Assembly (NCBI GenBank): GCA_963740945.1
Contig: CAVUGE010000012.1
Location: forward strand, 29,630-93,629
DNA length: 64,000 bases
Direction of reading: 5' to 3'
Origin: CAVQBP01 sp963740945
Lineage (GTDB): Bacteria > Bacteroidota > Ignavibacteria > Ignavibacteriales > Ignavibacteriaceae
A program made the position numbers and the translations under genes. The notes under the pieces are model-generated. The model was not told where the DNA came from. It was given only the letters and a program-made list of their open reading frames with translations, and made no database searches. The number at the start of each line of letters is the position of its first letter. The first letter of the stretch is position 1. Positions 17,779-26,863 of this stretch are shown piece by piece.

Positions 17779-20427
17779 ATGTTCGCAAAAACTACAAAAG
17801 TTCTTGGAGGAGTATTCTCAATCCTTCTCCTGGTTTTTTGCTTTAATTCTTTTCTGATTGCACAAGGAAAAGGAAATATAAAGGGGAAAGTAGTTGATAA
17901 AAACAATAATCCTGTATCATTTGCCAATATTGTTGTTGAAGGTACCATGACTGGAGCAGCAGCTAACTCGCAAGGAGAATATACAATTTCTAACTTAAAT
18001 GCAGGAACATATACATTGAAAGCGAGCTCAGTTGGATACAAAACTGATACCGCCAGTGTAACAGTAGAAGCTGGAAGAACTACCGAGCAAAATTTTACTT
18101 TAGGCAGTGATCTGTTGAACTTAAATGAAGTGGTAGTTACAGGTGTAGTGGCACCTTTGTCTAAAATGAAATCGACTGTGGCAATCAGCACCTTAACTCC
18201 AAGGGATTTAGAACAGATGCAGCCTAGAAGTACAACTGAAATTTTAAGATATGTACCGGGATTTACACGAATCGAGAGTTCGGGTGGAGAAGTAAATGAA
18301 AATATAAGCATGAGAGGAATCCTTGGTGTTGAGTATGTAATGTTTATGGAAGACGGACTGCCTGTATTTCCTACAATGCATACATTTTTCATGAATGCCG
18401 ATAATTTATTCAGACCGGATTTAAATATTCAAAAAGTGGAAGTTGTCAGAGGTGGAAATTCCGCATTGTTTGGGTCAAACACTCCAGGTGCTATAATAAA
18501 CTTTATTGATAAAACCGGTGGAACCGAAACAAAAGGTGTTATGAAATGGACGGCAGCAACTCAGGGATATGCCCGTTATGATTTTAATGTTAACGGACCT
18601 ATAACCGATAACTGGCGTTATAATGTGGGTGGCTTTTATAGATATGATCATGGAGTAAGGGATCCCGGTTTCCCTGGAATCAGCGGTGGACAGTTAAAAG
18701 CAAATGTTTCCAGGCTAATGGATAATGGGTTTATTCGTCTTTCCTTAAAATATATAAATGACCGAAATCAATTTATTCTTGATTTACCGTTCCAGGGAAC
18801 TACGAGCCCTGATTATGTTTCAGGATTAAGTGATTATGTATCTATGAATACTGATGAGGGAAATGATATCAGTGTACCCACTCCGGACGGAAGGTTAAAT
18901 CTTCCTTTGGATCACGGTTTATATACACAGGCATACTGGTTAACTGCAGACGTTGGATTTAATTTTGAAAACGGATGGGGGATAGAAAACGCGGCTCAAA
19001 TAATGAGCAATCAGCAGGAATGGAATGCAATTTTGCCTTTTGATCTTAAGACAGTAGCCGGTTTTGTATCAGACTTAAATCTCCCCGCCGGATACAATGC
19101 CGAACTTTTTTATACTAACCCTGATAATGGTCTCCCTAGCGAAAGATTTAATACTCCAAACGGTTTAATTGCTCCGGGTGGAGAATGGCATGTAAGCAAA
19201 CCCCTCTCTGCTTTCCAGGATCAATTTCAGTTAAAGAAAAGTTTTGGTCCGCACAATTTCTCATTGGGTATTTATTTTGCAAATTACTCCCAAATAAATA
19301 ATTGGTACTTTACTAATATTACTACCGATGTTAGAGATATCCCTAAATTTTTAGATATTATTGCTGTAAATGGGGCTGATACTCTTTATTACTCAAAAAA
19401 CGGATTCAGCAACTATATGTCGAATTATGTTAATGGAACAGGTAGAACTACTATCTTTTCAGGTGTTTTAGGTGGAAGTTTACAGCTTACTGATCAGCTA
19501 AGAGCTGATTTAGGTATTCGTTATGAGTGGGATCAATTTAATCAAAGTTCAGAAAATACTGCAGCTCGAGATTTAGATGGAAACAGCAAAACATTATATG
19601 ATAATCAATTTTTATGGGGAAATAATTCATACCGTCATTTCAATAAATGGCTGCAGGATTATGCTGCTTCCATAGGATTAAATTATTCTGTTAACGATAA
19701 TTATGCATTTTATGTACAGGGAAGCCGTGCATACAAAATGCCGGCGTTAGATGAATTCTTAAATGCAACTTCACAAGCTCAAACCGATGTATTTGAAGAC
19801 CGGCAAGTTCTGGGTGGCGAGGCTGGAATTAAGTATACTTCTCCTGTATTGGGATATACACTGGATGCATTTTATACTGTTTTAAAGAACATCACAAGCC
19901 AGGGAGCAGTTGTAGATCCGGTTACAAAGCAGACAATCTGGCTCGTTACCACATCTCCCCAAAACAGATCATATGGATTGGAACTTGAAATTTCAGCCGC
20001 ACCATTCGAAGGATTAAGAATTCTGGGTAATGGAACATTAATAAGAGCTGAACAGGGTTCCGGAGCCGGAGCCGATATCGGCAGCTTACTTAATGGTGTA
20101 CCGGCATTTATTGGAAATATTTCAGGAACTTACTCTGTTAACAATTGGACACTTCTTGCTGATTATCATTTTGTCGGGATTAGATATTCAGATGTTTCTG
20201 CCGGCACTAATCTTCCGCCGTATGGTTATATCAATATTGGTCTTTCTTACAGCATACCGAATTCCGGAGTAATGATTAATGCAAATCTGCTAAATGCAAC
20301 AATGTCTAAAGGATTGGAAGAAGGAAATCCAAGACAGGTTTTATCAGCAGCCGGGCAAACTTCAATGTATCTTGCCAGACCTATATTACCAACAAGATTC
20401 TCCCTGGATCTTAGCTATACTTTCTAA
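17779..20427 (+). CDS. TonB-dependent outer-membrane receptor with CarboxypepD_reg domain
   Basis: An 882-residue outer-membrane receptor. A signal peptide (1-29) is followed by a CarboxypepD_reg-like beta-sandwich (about 32-113, GKVVDKNNNPVSFANIVVEGT), a plug domain (about 125-235, with ILRYVPGFTRIES and VEVVRGGNSALFGSNTPGAIIN) and a 22-strand barrel ending in LDLSYTF, with the usual terminal aromatic. GGAGGAG lies 5 bp before the start codon. Such receptors import scarce nutrients using TonB energy. The next gene is a GH65 glycosidase on the same strand, so a glucose-containing sugar is a likely cargo. A LacI-type operator lies upstream and a strong terminator follows. Confidence 0.92.
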   Translation: MFAKTTKVLGGVFSILLLVFCFNSFLIAQGKGNIKGKVVDKNNNPVSFANIVVEGTMTGAAANSQGEYTISNLNAGTYTLKASSVGYKTDTASVTVEAGRTTEQNFTLGSDLLNLNEVVVTGVVAPLSKMKSTVAISTLTPRDLEQMQPRSTTEILRYVPGFTRIESSGGEVNENISMRGILGVEYVMFMEDGLPVFPTMHTFFMNADNLFRPDLNIQKVEVVRGGNSALFGSNTPGAIINFIDKTGGTETKGVMKWTAATQGYARYDFNVNGPITDNWRYNVGGFYRYDHGVRDPGFPGISGGQLKANVSRLMDNGFIRLSLKYINDRNQFILDLPFQGTTSPDYVSGLSDYVSMNTDEGNDISVPTPDGRLNLPLDHGLYTQAYWLTADVGFNFENGWGIENAAQIMSNQQEWNAILPFDLKTVAGFVSDLNLPAGYNAELFYTNPDNGLPSERFNTPNGLIAPGGEWHVSKPLSAFQDQFQLKKSFGPHNFSLGIYFANYSQINNWYFTNITTDVRDIPKFLDIIAVNGADTLYYSKNGFSNYMSNYVNGTGRTTIFSGVLGGSLQLTDQLRADLGIRYEWDQFNQSSENTAARDLDGNSKTLYDNQFLWGNNSYRHFNKWLQDYAASIGLNYSVNDNYAFYVQGSRAYKMPALDEFLNATSQAQTDVFEDRQVLGGEAGIKYTSPVLGYTLDAFYTVLKNITSQGAVVDPVTKQTIWLVTTSPQNRSYGLELEISAAPFEGLRILGNGTLIRAEQGSGAGADIGSLLNGVPAFIGNISGTYSVNNWTLLADYHFVGIRYSDVSAGTNLPPYGYINIGLSYSIPNSGVMINANLLNATMSKGLEEGNPRQVLSAAGQTSMYLARPILPTRFSLDLSYTF

Positions 20428-20435
20428 TCTTTTTT

Positions 20436-20469
20436 GCAGGCGTTCAATTAATTGAGCGCCTGCTTTTTT
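20436..20469 (+). terminator. Rho-independent terminator after the TonB receptor
   Basis: The stem GCAGGCGTTCAA/TTGAGCGCCTGC has 12 pairs with one G-T wobble and a TTAA loop, and is followed by TTTTTT. It lies 9 bp after the receptor stop and 20 bp before the glycosidase, so the glycosidase may be read through only partly or have its own promoter. Confidence 0.85.
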
Positions 20470-20488
20470 ATTTATTAAAATATTTTAT

Positions 20489-22666
20489 ATGAGGATTCAC
20501 CTAAAACTTAAAAAAATCATTTTAATATTTTCTATATTATTTGCGACAATATTTCCACAGGATTCCTCTTTTATATTAAAAACCACAAGCTTCAATAATT
20601 ATACACCCGCAAGCTTAGGGAACGGATATTTTAGTATCGAAACATCTCAAACAGGAACCAAACCAACCGGTTCATATATGGCATGGATATATGATAAAGG
20701 CGATGGGGATATACCGAGAATGGCAAGGTTACCTGCATGGAATGAAATCAATTTCTATAACGGTAAAAGCTGGTTGAATGATGCACAATTAAATTCTTCA
20801 AATTTTTCTTCATATGAGCAAAAGCTGGATATGTTTAACGGACTGCTTAGTACAAAATATATGTGGAATAACGAGGGGAAGATTACTAAAATTGAAACAG
20901 AAACCTTTATTTCCAGGAAGGATGAAAACCTCGCCGCTATTAAATTTGAAATCATGCCCCACTTTACCGGGAATGTAAAAGTATATCTACCCTTAAAAGA
21001 TTGGGATCCTCCTAACAGAAAAAGATATGCAGAATTAAAAAAGATTGCGCCAAATCCTCCCGGTTCTTATCCGGCAGAGTGGTATCCAGGTTATATGAAA
21101 TTGGAAAGCAAAGGCGTTGATACATCTTCCAATAAAACAGAGATCTGGATGAATTCTAAGGCTGATGGAAGACCTTATGTAGTCTCAGAAGCAGTCAATA
21201 TTAATTGGACTCAAGGATTAAAAAATAAAACTATAAAGCTGATTAATAATAAGAATGAATCTGGAATAGAAATAGATTTTATTGCTGATGCAAATCAAAC
21301 GTATACATTTTATAAATATATATCCGCTATTTCATCCAATGATACTCAAGATTATTTTGAGACTGCAAAAGAGAATTCCAGCAATGCCGGTGCAAGGGGG
21401 TATGAGAACCTTTTAGAAGATAACAATAAAGAATGGGAAAAATTATGGAAAACGGATATCTTGATTAAAGGGGATCCGGAATTGCAAAGAGTTGTTCATT
21501 CAATGATGTTTTATTTATTCTGCAGTATCAGAGAAGGTACCGGTTTTAGTATTCCCCCAATGGGTTTAGCGAATGATGGTTACTATGGGCATATTTTCTG
21601 GGATGCGGATATTTTTATGTTCCCATCACTGCTTTTAATGCATCCCGGAATGGCAAAATCAATGGTGGATTTCAGATTTAAATCTATTAAGGCCGCTGAA
21701 GAAAATGCAAAGTTAAACGGATATAAAGGAGCCATGTATCCCTGGGAATCAGATGAATTGGGAAATGAGGCAACACCGGCTTTTGCTTATCAAAATGCTT
21801 TATCCGAAAATCATATCACCGGTGATGTTGCTTTAGCGCAATGGCAATACTACTCAGCGACAGGAGATAAGAAATGGTTAGCTGATACCGGCTATAATGT
21901 AATAAAAGCCACTGCGGATTTCTGGACAAGCAGAGTTTCCTATAATAAGGAGAAAGACAGATATGAAATAAAAAATATTGTTTCTGTTGATGAAGGAAGT
22001 GTCGGTATAAAAAATGATACCTATACTAATTCTATAGCAAAGAAGAACCTGGAAATTGCTATTATAGCAAGCCGTATATTAAACAAAGAAGTAAATCCGA
22101 AGTGGGAAGAAGTTAAAAATAAAATTTATATTCCTTATGATTCTGTAAATCAAATATATCCGACATATGAAAATGCTCCGGATTCGATTTTGGGTTCGGT
22201 TGTTACTCTTTTAAGCTATCCTATTGAAGTAAATATGAGTGATAATGCAAAGATGAACAATCTTGAAAATGCCGCCGGGCTTGTTTATAAAGAAGGACCA
22301 GGAGCAATGATGACTGTAACTTTATTACCAATTATCGCAGCAGAAGTAAAAAATGAAAATATTCTTGATAAGCTTTCCATTATATCATATAAAGGATATC
22401 TGCACCCTCCATTTAATGTATTAACCGAAACGCCGCACAATCATTCGATCAATTTTATAACGGGTGCGGGAGGATATCTGCAGCAAATCATTTACGGATA
22501 TACCGGATTAAGAATAACTGATAACGGAGTCATTGAAAAATATAAACCTATCCTGCCTAAGAACATTGAGGAACTAACACTACAGAATTTCCATTTAAAT
22601 GGTAAGACATATGATATCAGCATCAGTGGAAATAAATTAACTATAACTCCCCCCTCTCCCTACTAA
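20489..22666 (+). CDS. GH65-family glucosidase (ATHL1/PGGHG-like), exported
   Basis: A 725-residue glycoside hydrolase resembling animal protein-glucosylgalactosyl-hydroxylysine glucosidase (ATHL1/PGGHG) more than trehalose or maltose phosphorylases. Conserved parts include GHIFWDADIFMFPSLLLMHP (with D372 at the position of a PGGHG active-site Asp) and SVDEGSVGIKNDTYTN (E502 at the expected general acid). A signal peptide spans residues 1-24. The enzyme should therefore act in the periplasm on alpha-glucosides such as kojibiose-type or glucosyl-galactose linkages. It follows a TonB receptor, fitting import then cleavage. The exact substrate is not determined by sequence. Confidence 0.85.
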   Translation: MRIHLKLKKIILIFSILFATIFPQDSSFILKTTSFNNYTPASLGNGYFSIETSQTGTKPTGSYMAWIYDKGDGDIPRMARLPAWNEINFYNGKSWLNDAQLNSSNFSSYEQKLDMFNGLLSTKYMWNNEGKITKIETETFISRKDENLAAIKFEIMPHFTGNVKVYLPLKDWDPPNRKRYAELKKIAPNPPGSYPAEWYPGYMKLESKGVDTSSNKTEIWMNSKADGRPYVVSEAVNINWTQGLKNKTIKLINNKNESGIEIDFIADANQTYTFYKYISAISSNDTQDYFETAKENSSNAGARGYENLLEDNNKEWEKLWKTDILIKGDPELQRVVHSMMFYLFCSIREGTGFSIPPMGLANDGYYGHIFWDADIFMFPSLLLMHPGMAKSMVDFRFKSIKAAEENAKLNGYKGAMYPWESDELGNEATPAFAYQNALSENHITGDVALAQWQYYSATGDKKWLADTGYNVIKATADFWTSRVSYNKEKDRYEIKNIVSVDEGSVGIKNDTYTNSIAKKNLEIAIIASRILNKEVNPKWEEVKNKIYIPYDSVNQIYPTYENAPDSILGSVVTLLSYPIEVNMSDNAKMNNLENAAGLVYKEGPGAMMTVTLLPIIAAEVKNENILDKLSIISYKGYLHPPFNVLTETPHNHSINFITGAGGYLQQIIYGYTGLRITDNGVIEKYKPILPKNIEELTLQNFHLNGKTYDISISGNKLTITPPSPY

Positions 22667-23119
22667 GCCTGAGCTTTACCCACACATGGGACAAAGAACT
22701 CTTTTCATGTAACGCGAAACTCCGTTTCGCAAAAAAGGCATTAAAACAATAAGGTTCAAACCAGACAACATGACAAATGCATAGTTATCATTGCAAATAA
22801 GCCTTTCCCTTTGAAAGGGAAAGGTTGGATAGGGTTTATTTAATTCAATGACATATGCTACATATCCAAAGTTTTTGTTTAAGCGATAATTTATATAAAT
22901 ATATAAATTAAGGTTTTAGCCTTTGTTTTTAATATCCAGTATAAAATTATGAATCTTGATTCTTATTCTTAATATATTTAATTTATTTTCATTCATTGCT
23001 TTATATATTTTTTCGTTGAAAATAATCTGGAACAAAATCTCTCATAGCATGTAAAATATTATATAGATTTTTGTTGAATTAATTATTATTATAAAGAAAC
23101 ATTACAGAAGAAGGCCGAT
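22667..23119. repeat. Intergenic with two dispersed hairpin families
   Basis: No gene seen. GCGAAACTCCGTTTCGC (22714-22730) is the partner of 10141-10157. A second stem at about 22799-22838 (CCTTTCCC...GGGAAAGG followed by GGATAGGGTT) recurs at 38880-38919. The right half is AT-rich and probably holds the promoter of the next gene. Confidence 0.55.
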
Positions 23120-23686
23120 ATGAAAGTACGCGAATTATCTTTTAAGGATCGGGAAGAACATTTTATATTAAAACCAATAAAAGATTTCTTTACCCCATAT
23201 GAATTGTGGGGGAGACAAAACCGCAATCAGTTCCTGGTAGGGCTCCTTTTAGTTGCTGCTTATTTTTTAGGAAATTTTATATCTAAAAATAATCATCCCG
23301 CATGGGATCCTTTCCTTCATTCTTCAATTGGTTTACTAATTGCTGTAATAACCTGTGTTGGGCTGATAATAGTAAGATTTGCTTCGGCTCTATTTAATTT
23401 TACCCCGCATATATATCCCTGGTATGAAAAATATATGCCGATGATAATATCCCTGTTAGGATTAATCACTCTACTCGCTATACAAAATCTAAGCAGCGGC
23501 GGTAGTTACGATGCCAGCCTCTGGATAAACATGATTGTACTACTGGTTATTTTTATTATTGCTGCCGGTTATTTTGTTGAGGGTAGTAATGAAAAGATAA
23601 TAAAAATATGGTTCTCTCTCTTAGGTTATTTCTTTTCCATTATTGCACTATTTTATTTTTTAGATGCTTATCTAATTAAGATCTAA
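23120..23686 (+). CDS. Multi-pass membrane protein, unknown function
   Basis: A 188-residue protein I do not recognise. About 30 polar N-terminal residues precede four to five hydrophobic helices (LVGLLLVAAYFLGNFI, IGLLIAVITCVGLIIVRF, IISLLGLITLLAI, MIVLLVIFIIAAGYF and WFSLLGYFFSIIALFYFL). The start at 23120 has AGAAGAAGG 8 bp upstream, a weak ribosome site. No enzyme or transporter motif is visible. It stands alone between repeat-rich spacers. Confidence 0.7.
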   Translation: MKVRELSFKDREEHFILKPIKDFFTPYELWGRQNRNQFLVGLLLVAAYFLGNFISKNNHPAWDPFLHSSIGLLIAVITCVGLIIVRFASALFNFTPHIYPWYEKYMPMIISLLGLITLLAIQNLSSGGSYDASLWINMIVLLVIFIIAAGYFVEGSNEKIIKIWFSLLGYFFSIIALFYFLDAYLIKI

Positions 23687-23775
23687 AAAACGTTTGATTA
23701 AAAACATAAAACAATTATTTAATCTTGACTTTATTGTAAGGATTAAATACTTTTGAATAAATAAATTTTTAATAA

Positions 23776-23895
23776 ATGAAATATATTTTAATGTTTTTAC
23801 CGGACAATTTCTCAACAAATAATTGCTGTTGTATCTGTAACTGCATCTGTTGTTGTACTGCTTTTAACGGCAGGAGGAAATTTATCCGTACTTAA
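23776..23895 (+). CDS. Possible 39-residue cysteine-rich small protein (or frameshifted membrane peptide)
   Basis: From ATG 23776 the frame encodes 39 residues with eight cysteines in eleven positions (CCCICNCICCC), then a basic tail GRRKFIRT. One frame over, the same DNA reads RTISQQIIAVVSVTASVVVLL and LTAGGNLSVLKL, a plausible single-helix membrane peptide ending at TAA 23900-23902 but lacking a start codon. Deleting one T from the T5 run at 23794-23798 would give it the ATG at 23791. A strong terminator starts 19 bp later, which supports transcription. I favour the hydrophobic reading with a frameshift but cannot settle it. Confidence 0.35.
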   Translation: MKYILMFLPDNFSTNNCCCICNCICCCTAFNGRRKFIRT

Positions 23896-23920
23896 GCTTT
23901 AAGTAATAATTTAAATTAAA

Positions 23921-23955
23921 AACCCGCTGCCGCTATAATCGTCAGCGGGTTTTTT
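23921..23955 (+). terminator. Strong Rho-independent terminator
   Basis: A perfect 9-bp stem, AACCCGCTG/CAGCGGGTT, has a 13-base loop and runs into TTTTTT. No annotated gene ends close by (the nearest stop is 235 bp upstream), so a small protein or small RNA must be transcribed into it. Confidence 0.8.
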
Positions 23956-23970
23956 GTTTTAAAAGGTTAA

Positions 23971-23990
23971 CACCGGGATTAATCCCGGTG
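23971..23990. repeat. REP-like hairpin, CACCGGGATTAATCCCGGTG
   Basis: A perfect 10+10 palindrome preceded by GGTTAA. It is a sequence variant of the CACCGCAAT-type hairpin family found at eight sites in the window. Confidence 0.6.
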
Positions 23991-24017
23991 TATGAATATC
24001 ATTAAAAAACCAGAACC

Positions 24018-24840
24018 AAAAAACCCCGTTAGGGGTGACATATTATTAGAAAAATATTTCAATACATTTTCAAAAAACCCCGTTAGGGGTGACATATTAT
24101 TAGAAAAATATTTCAATACATTTTCAAAAACCCCGTTAGGGGTGACATATTATTAGAAAAATATTTCAATACATTTTCAAAAACCCCGTTAGGGGTGACA
24201 TATTATTAGAAAAATATTTCAATACATTTTCAAAAACCCCGTTAGGGGTGACATATTATTAGAAAAATATTTCAATACATTTTCAAAAACCCCGTTAGGG
24301 GTGATATATTATTAGAAAAATATTTCAATACATTTTCAAAAACCCCGTTAGGGGTGACATATTATTAGAAAAATATTTCAATACATTTTCAAAAACCCCG
24401 TTAGGGGTGACATATTATTAGAAAAATATTTCAATACATTTTCAAAAACCCCGTTAGGGGTGACATATTATTAGAAAAATATTTCAATACATTTTCAAAA
24501 ACCCCGTTAGGGGTGATATATTATTAGAAAAATATTTCAATACATTTTCAAAAAACCCCGTTAGGGGTGACATATTATTAGAAAAATATTTCAATACATT
24601 TTCAAAAAACCCCGTTAGGGGTGACATATTATTAGAAAAATATTTCAATACATTTTCAAAAACCCCGTTAGGGGTGACATATTATTAGAAAAATATTTCA
24701 ATACATTTTCAAAAAACCCCGTTAGGGGTGACATATTATTAGAAAAATATTTCAATACATTTTCAAAAAACCCCGTTAGGGGTGACATATTATTAGAAAA
24801 ATATTTCAATACATTTTCAAAAAACCCCGTTAGGGGTGAC
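24018..24840. repeat. Sixteen-copy tandem array of a 53/54-bp palindromic unit
   Basis: The unit is ACCCCGTTAGGGGT (a 5-bp stem with GTTA loop) followed by an almost invariant AT-rich spacer containing ATTATTAGAAAAATATTTC. Stems start at 24024, 24078, 24131, 24184, 24237, 24290, 24343, 24396, 24449, 24502, 24556, 24610, 24663, 24717, 24771 and 24825. Copies differ by 5 or 6 A before the stem, and units 6 and 10 share a C-to-T change just after it. The repeated spacers rule out CRISPR. The array ends 39 bp before the DUF4395 start codon. Confidence 0.95.
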
Positions 24841-24879
24841 ATAATCCTTGATTTATAATTCTTATTAAAAGGTAATATT

Positions 24880-25344
24880 ATGAACCAAATTATTGAAAAA
24901 ATCGATAAAACTTCCTTAAAATTTAACCAGGCATGCATTGTGCTGTTTACAAGCCTGGCATTTTTATTAAATACCGCCTGGATTGCTGCTTTAGTAGGAA
25001 TAGTCCTGCTGCTTGATACCCTGATCCCCGGAACCGGGTTATTTAAACTACTCTATAAAAATATAATAAAGCCCTTAAAACTCTTAAAGCCGGATATAAT
25101 TGAAGAAAGCAGCTCCCCCCACCGGTTTGCACAGGGATTAGGAGGCTCCTTTCTTCTTTTATCTTTTATCCTCGTGCAATACACCGGACTCATATTCATC
25201 GGATGGGCTCTCTCTTTTATAGTAATAGCGCTTGCGTTCATAAATCTAACACTCGATTTCTGCGCCGGCTGCTTTATTTATTTCCAGCTGCAGAAGTTGA
25301 AACTTTCTTCAACTTCTTCAATAACAGGGAATAAAAATGCTTGA
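24880..25344 (+). CDS. DUF4395 membrane protein
   Basis: A 154-residue protein with the DUF4395 layout: an N-terminal FNQACIVLFTSLAFLLN segment, a conserved HRFAQGLGG in the middle, and a closing LDFCAGCFIYFQL with a CxxC at C128 and C131. It has three to four transmembrane helices. Its end overlaps the thioredoxin-like gene by 8 bp. DUF4395 proteins often sit next to thioredoxin or rhodanese genes, which suggests a membrane redox partner; this role is inferred from context. Confidence 0.88.
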   Translation: MNQIIEKIDKTSLKFNQACIVLFTSLAFLLNTAWIAALVGIVLLLDTLIPGTGLFKLLYKNIIKPLKLLKPDIIEESSSPHRFAQGLGGSFLLLSFILVQYTGLIFIGWALSFIVIALAFINLTLDFCAGCFIYFQLQKLKLSSTSSITGNKNA

Positions 25345-25732
25345 GAGAATAATTATTCTGACTTTATTTCTTTTTCTTACTTATTTACTGGTAAGAAAAC
25401 TTTTTACAACAAAAACAATTTCTAACGAATATCTGCCATTGGAGCTTAGTAGTCTGAACCCTGCCTTACCTACAATATTATATTTCTGGACAGAACAATG
25501 TGCTCAATGCAATAGTGTTCAGAAACCTGCTATCCTTAAATTAAAGGATGAAGGTAAAAAGTTTAATTTAATCTCCTTAAATGCCATAGAAGACCTCGAA
25601 ATGACAAAGCTTCTGAAAATTAAAACCGTCCCTTCTACCGTAATTTTAAGCAGTGATAAAAATGTAAAATTTATTAATAATGGGTATGCATCCGATACCC
25701 TATTGAAAGAACAACTTAATAACCAGAGATGA
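25337..25732 (+). CDS. Membrane-anchored thioredoxin-like protein
   Basis: A 131-residue protein with an N-terminal anchor (residues 4-19) and a thioredoxin fold. The active-site motif is WTEQCAQC (C55, C58), and the expected cis-proline region is KTVPST. The CAQC motif differs from the standard CGPC, so its redox potential may also differ. It is translationally coupled to the DUF4395 gene. The pair probably moves electrons to or from thiols at the membrane. Confidence 0.87.
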   Translation: MLERIIILTLFLFLTYLLVRKLFTTKTISNEYLPLELSSLNPALPTILYFWTEQCAQCNSVQKPAILKLKDEGKKFNLISLNAIEDLEMTKLLKIKTVPSTVILSSDKNVKFINNGYASDTLLKEQLNNQR

Positions 25733-25993
25733 TATCTTTTTCCTTTGTTTGGGGGTTCTCTCACACAAAGGTTAACTCCGGGCTTTAAGTCCGGCGAGGG
25801 TGAGGTTAAACTCAAATATTGTGAGACATTATTATTACTCATTTAGACTTTTCACACAGCCTCTTCAGCCCGGTGAACACACCTTCTACAAAAAAAACCT
25901 TCTCCCGACTTCAGTCCGGTAAGATGTATGGCGAGTATCCTGCACATTCCATTCCAGTCTCACTACTCAATACTAACTACTCACTACTAACTA
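25733..25993. other. Intergenic, degenerate hairpins
   Basis: No gene seen. Contains a decayed hairpin (GGTTAACTCCGGGCTTTAAGTCCGG, about 25770-25794), GACTTTTCACACAG at 25846-25859 shared with 249-262, and a short tract of repeated ACTACTAAC words at about 25965-26000. Confidence 0.45.
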
Positions 25994-26863
25994 CTAAATA
26001 CTAACTTTACGGTAAAGCACCAATTCACTCCCAAGTATCCATACCTTAATGAATACCCTGCTCCATATAAGGACCTGCTGAATAATAAATATTATAAAAA
26101 TCTTTAATCCCGAAGTCATTCCAACAGCACCCTCAATACTGAAATAAACTATAAAAAGTAGAATCGGCACAATAAGCAGACTTAAATAAAGAAAATAAGT
26201 GCTCAAGAAATGCCTGAATACAAAACCCATCGCTCTAAATAAAGTCTTAAAAGGCTTATATCCTACATTCTCAACCAACATTACCTTCGCATAATCGGTA
26301 ACCGTCAGAATAAATATAAATAAGATAAGGTGGATTAAAACCCCTGCTGCTCCAATATAAAACAATGAAACCTCACTCTCAACTCTATCGAATGCCGAGT
26401 CCAACACCTTCCCCAGAGATATATAAATCGAAGCGGCAACTATAACCTGTATTATAATCGAATAAATCGCCAGTCTCAAAAATTTTGAAAAATATACTCC
26501 ACTCCCTTCCCAGAATAGCCTTAGTGAATACTTACCCTCCTCCCTTCTCAGAACAGTTAATATCCCTCCCTCAAAGAAGATTGTAAAAAGAAGATACAAT
26601 ATCCCCATCCATACTGCCGTTGATATATATGGATCGATTACTTTACCATATTGATTTATGAAGTCCCTATATACCGTATAATCAAAATCTTTAATTAATG
26701 AACTGAAAGCCATTGAGTTCCCTGCTTCATTTTCTATTGTCTTTTCGAAAGGGATTGCTAAAACCAATGCGAGAAGCAGCGTTATTACATAAATAATTAA
26801 AGTTAGCTTTTTAGCGTCTAAGGCTGATAGAAAACCCGCAACATAAGCTGAAATAATTTTCAT
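25994..26863 (-). CDS. Polytopic membrane protein, unknown function
   Basis: A 289-residue protein with about six transmembrane helices (for example LIIYVITLLLALVLAIPF, AVWMGILYLLFTIFFEGG, AAGVLIHLILFIFILTV, YLSLLIVPILLFIVYF). It resembles the many uncharacterised Bacteroidota integral membrane proteins with a cytoplasmic DYAKVMLVE loop between helices 4 and 5. No catalytic motif is visible. It ends beside repeats and is followed by no close gene on its strand. Confidence 0.7.
   Translation of the reverse strand: MKIISAYVAGFLSALDAKKLTLIIYVITLLLALVLAIPFEKTIENEAGNSMAFSSLIKDFDYTVYRDFINQYGKVIDPYISTAVWMGILYLLFTIFFEGGILTVLRREEGKYSLRLFWEGSGVYFSKFLRLAIYSIIIQVIVAASIYISLGKVLDSAFDRVESEVSLFYIGAAGVLIHLILFIFILTVTDYAKVMLVENVGYKPFKTLFRAMGFVFRHFLSTYFLYLSLLIVPILLFIVYFSIEGAVGMTSGLKIFIIFIIQQVLIWSRVFIKVWILGSELVLYRKVSI

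Noticed and set aside
17745..18392. 215-codon minus-strand frame under the TonB receptor
   Set aside because: Opposite-strand shadow of a well-supported receptor gene.
24018..24840. CRISPR array
   Set aside because: The sequences between the palindromes are the same in all units; a CRISPR array needs different spacers. No cas genes are near.
24645..24938. 97-codon minus-strand frame over the array
   Set aside because: It is the repeat translated (MSPLTGFFENVLKYFSNN repeated) and overlaps the start of the DUF4395 gene on the other strand.
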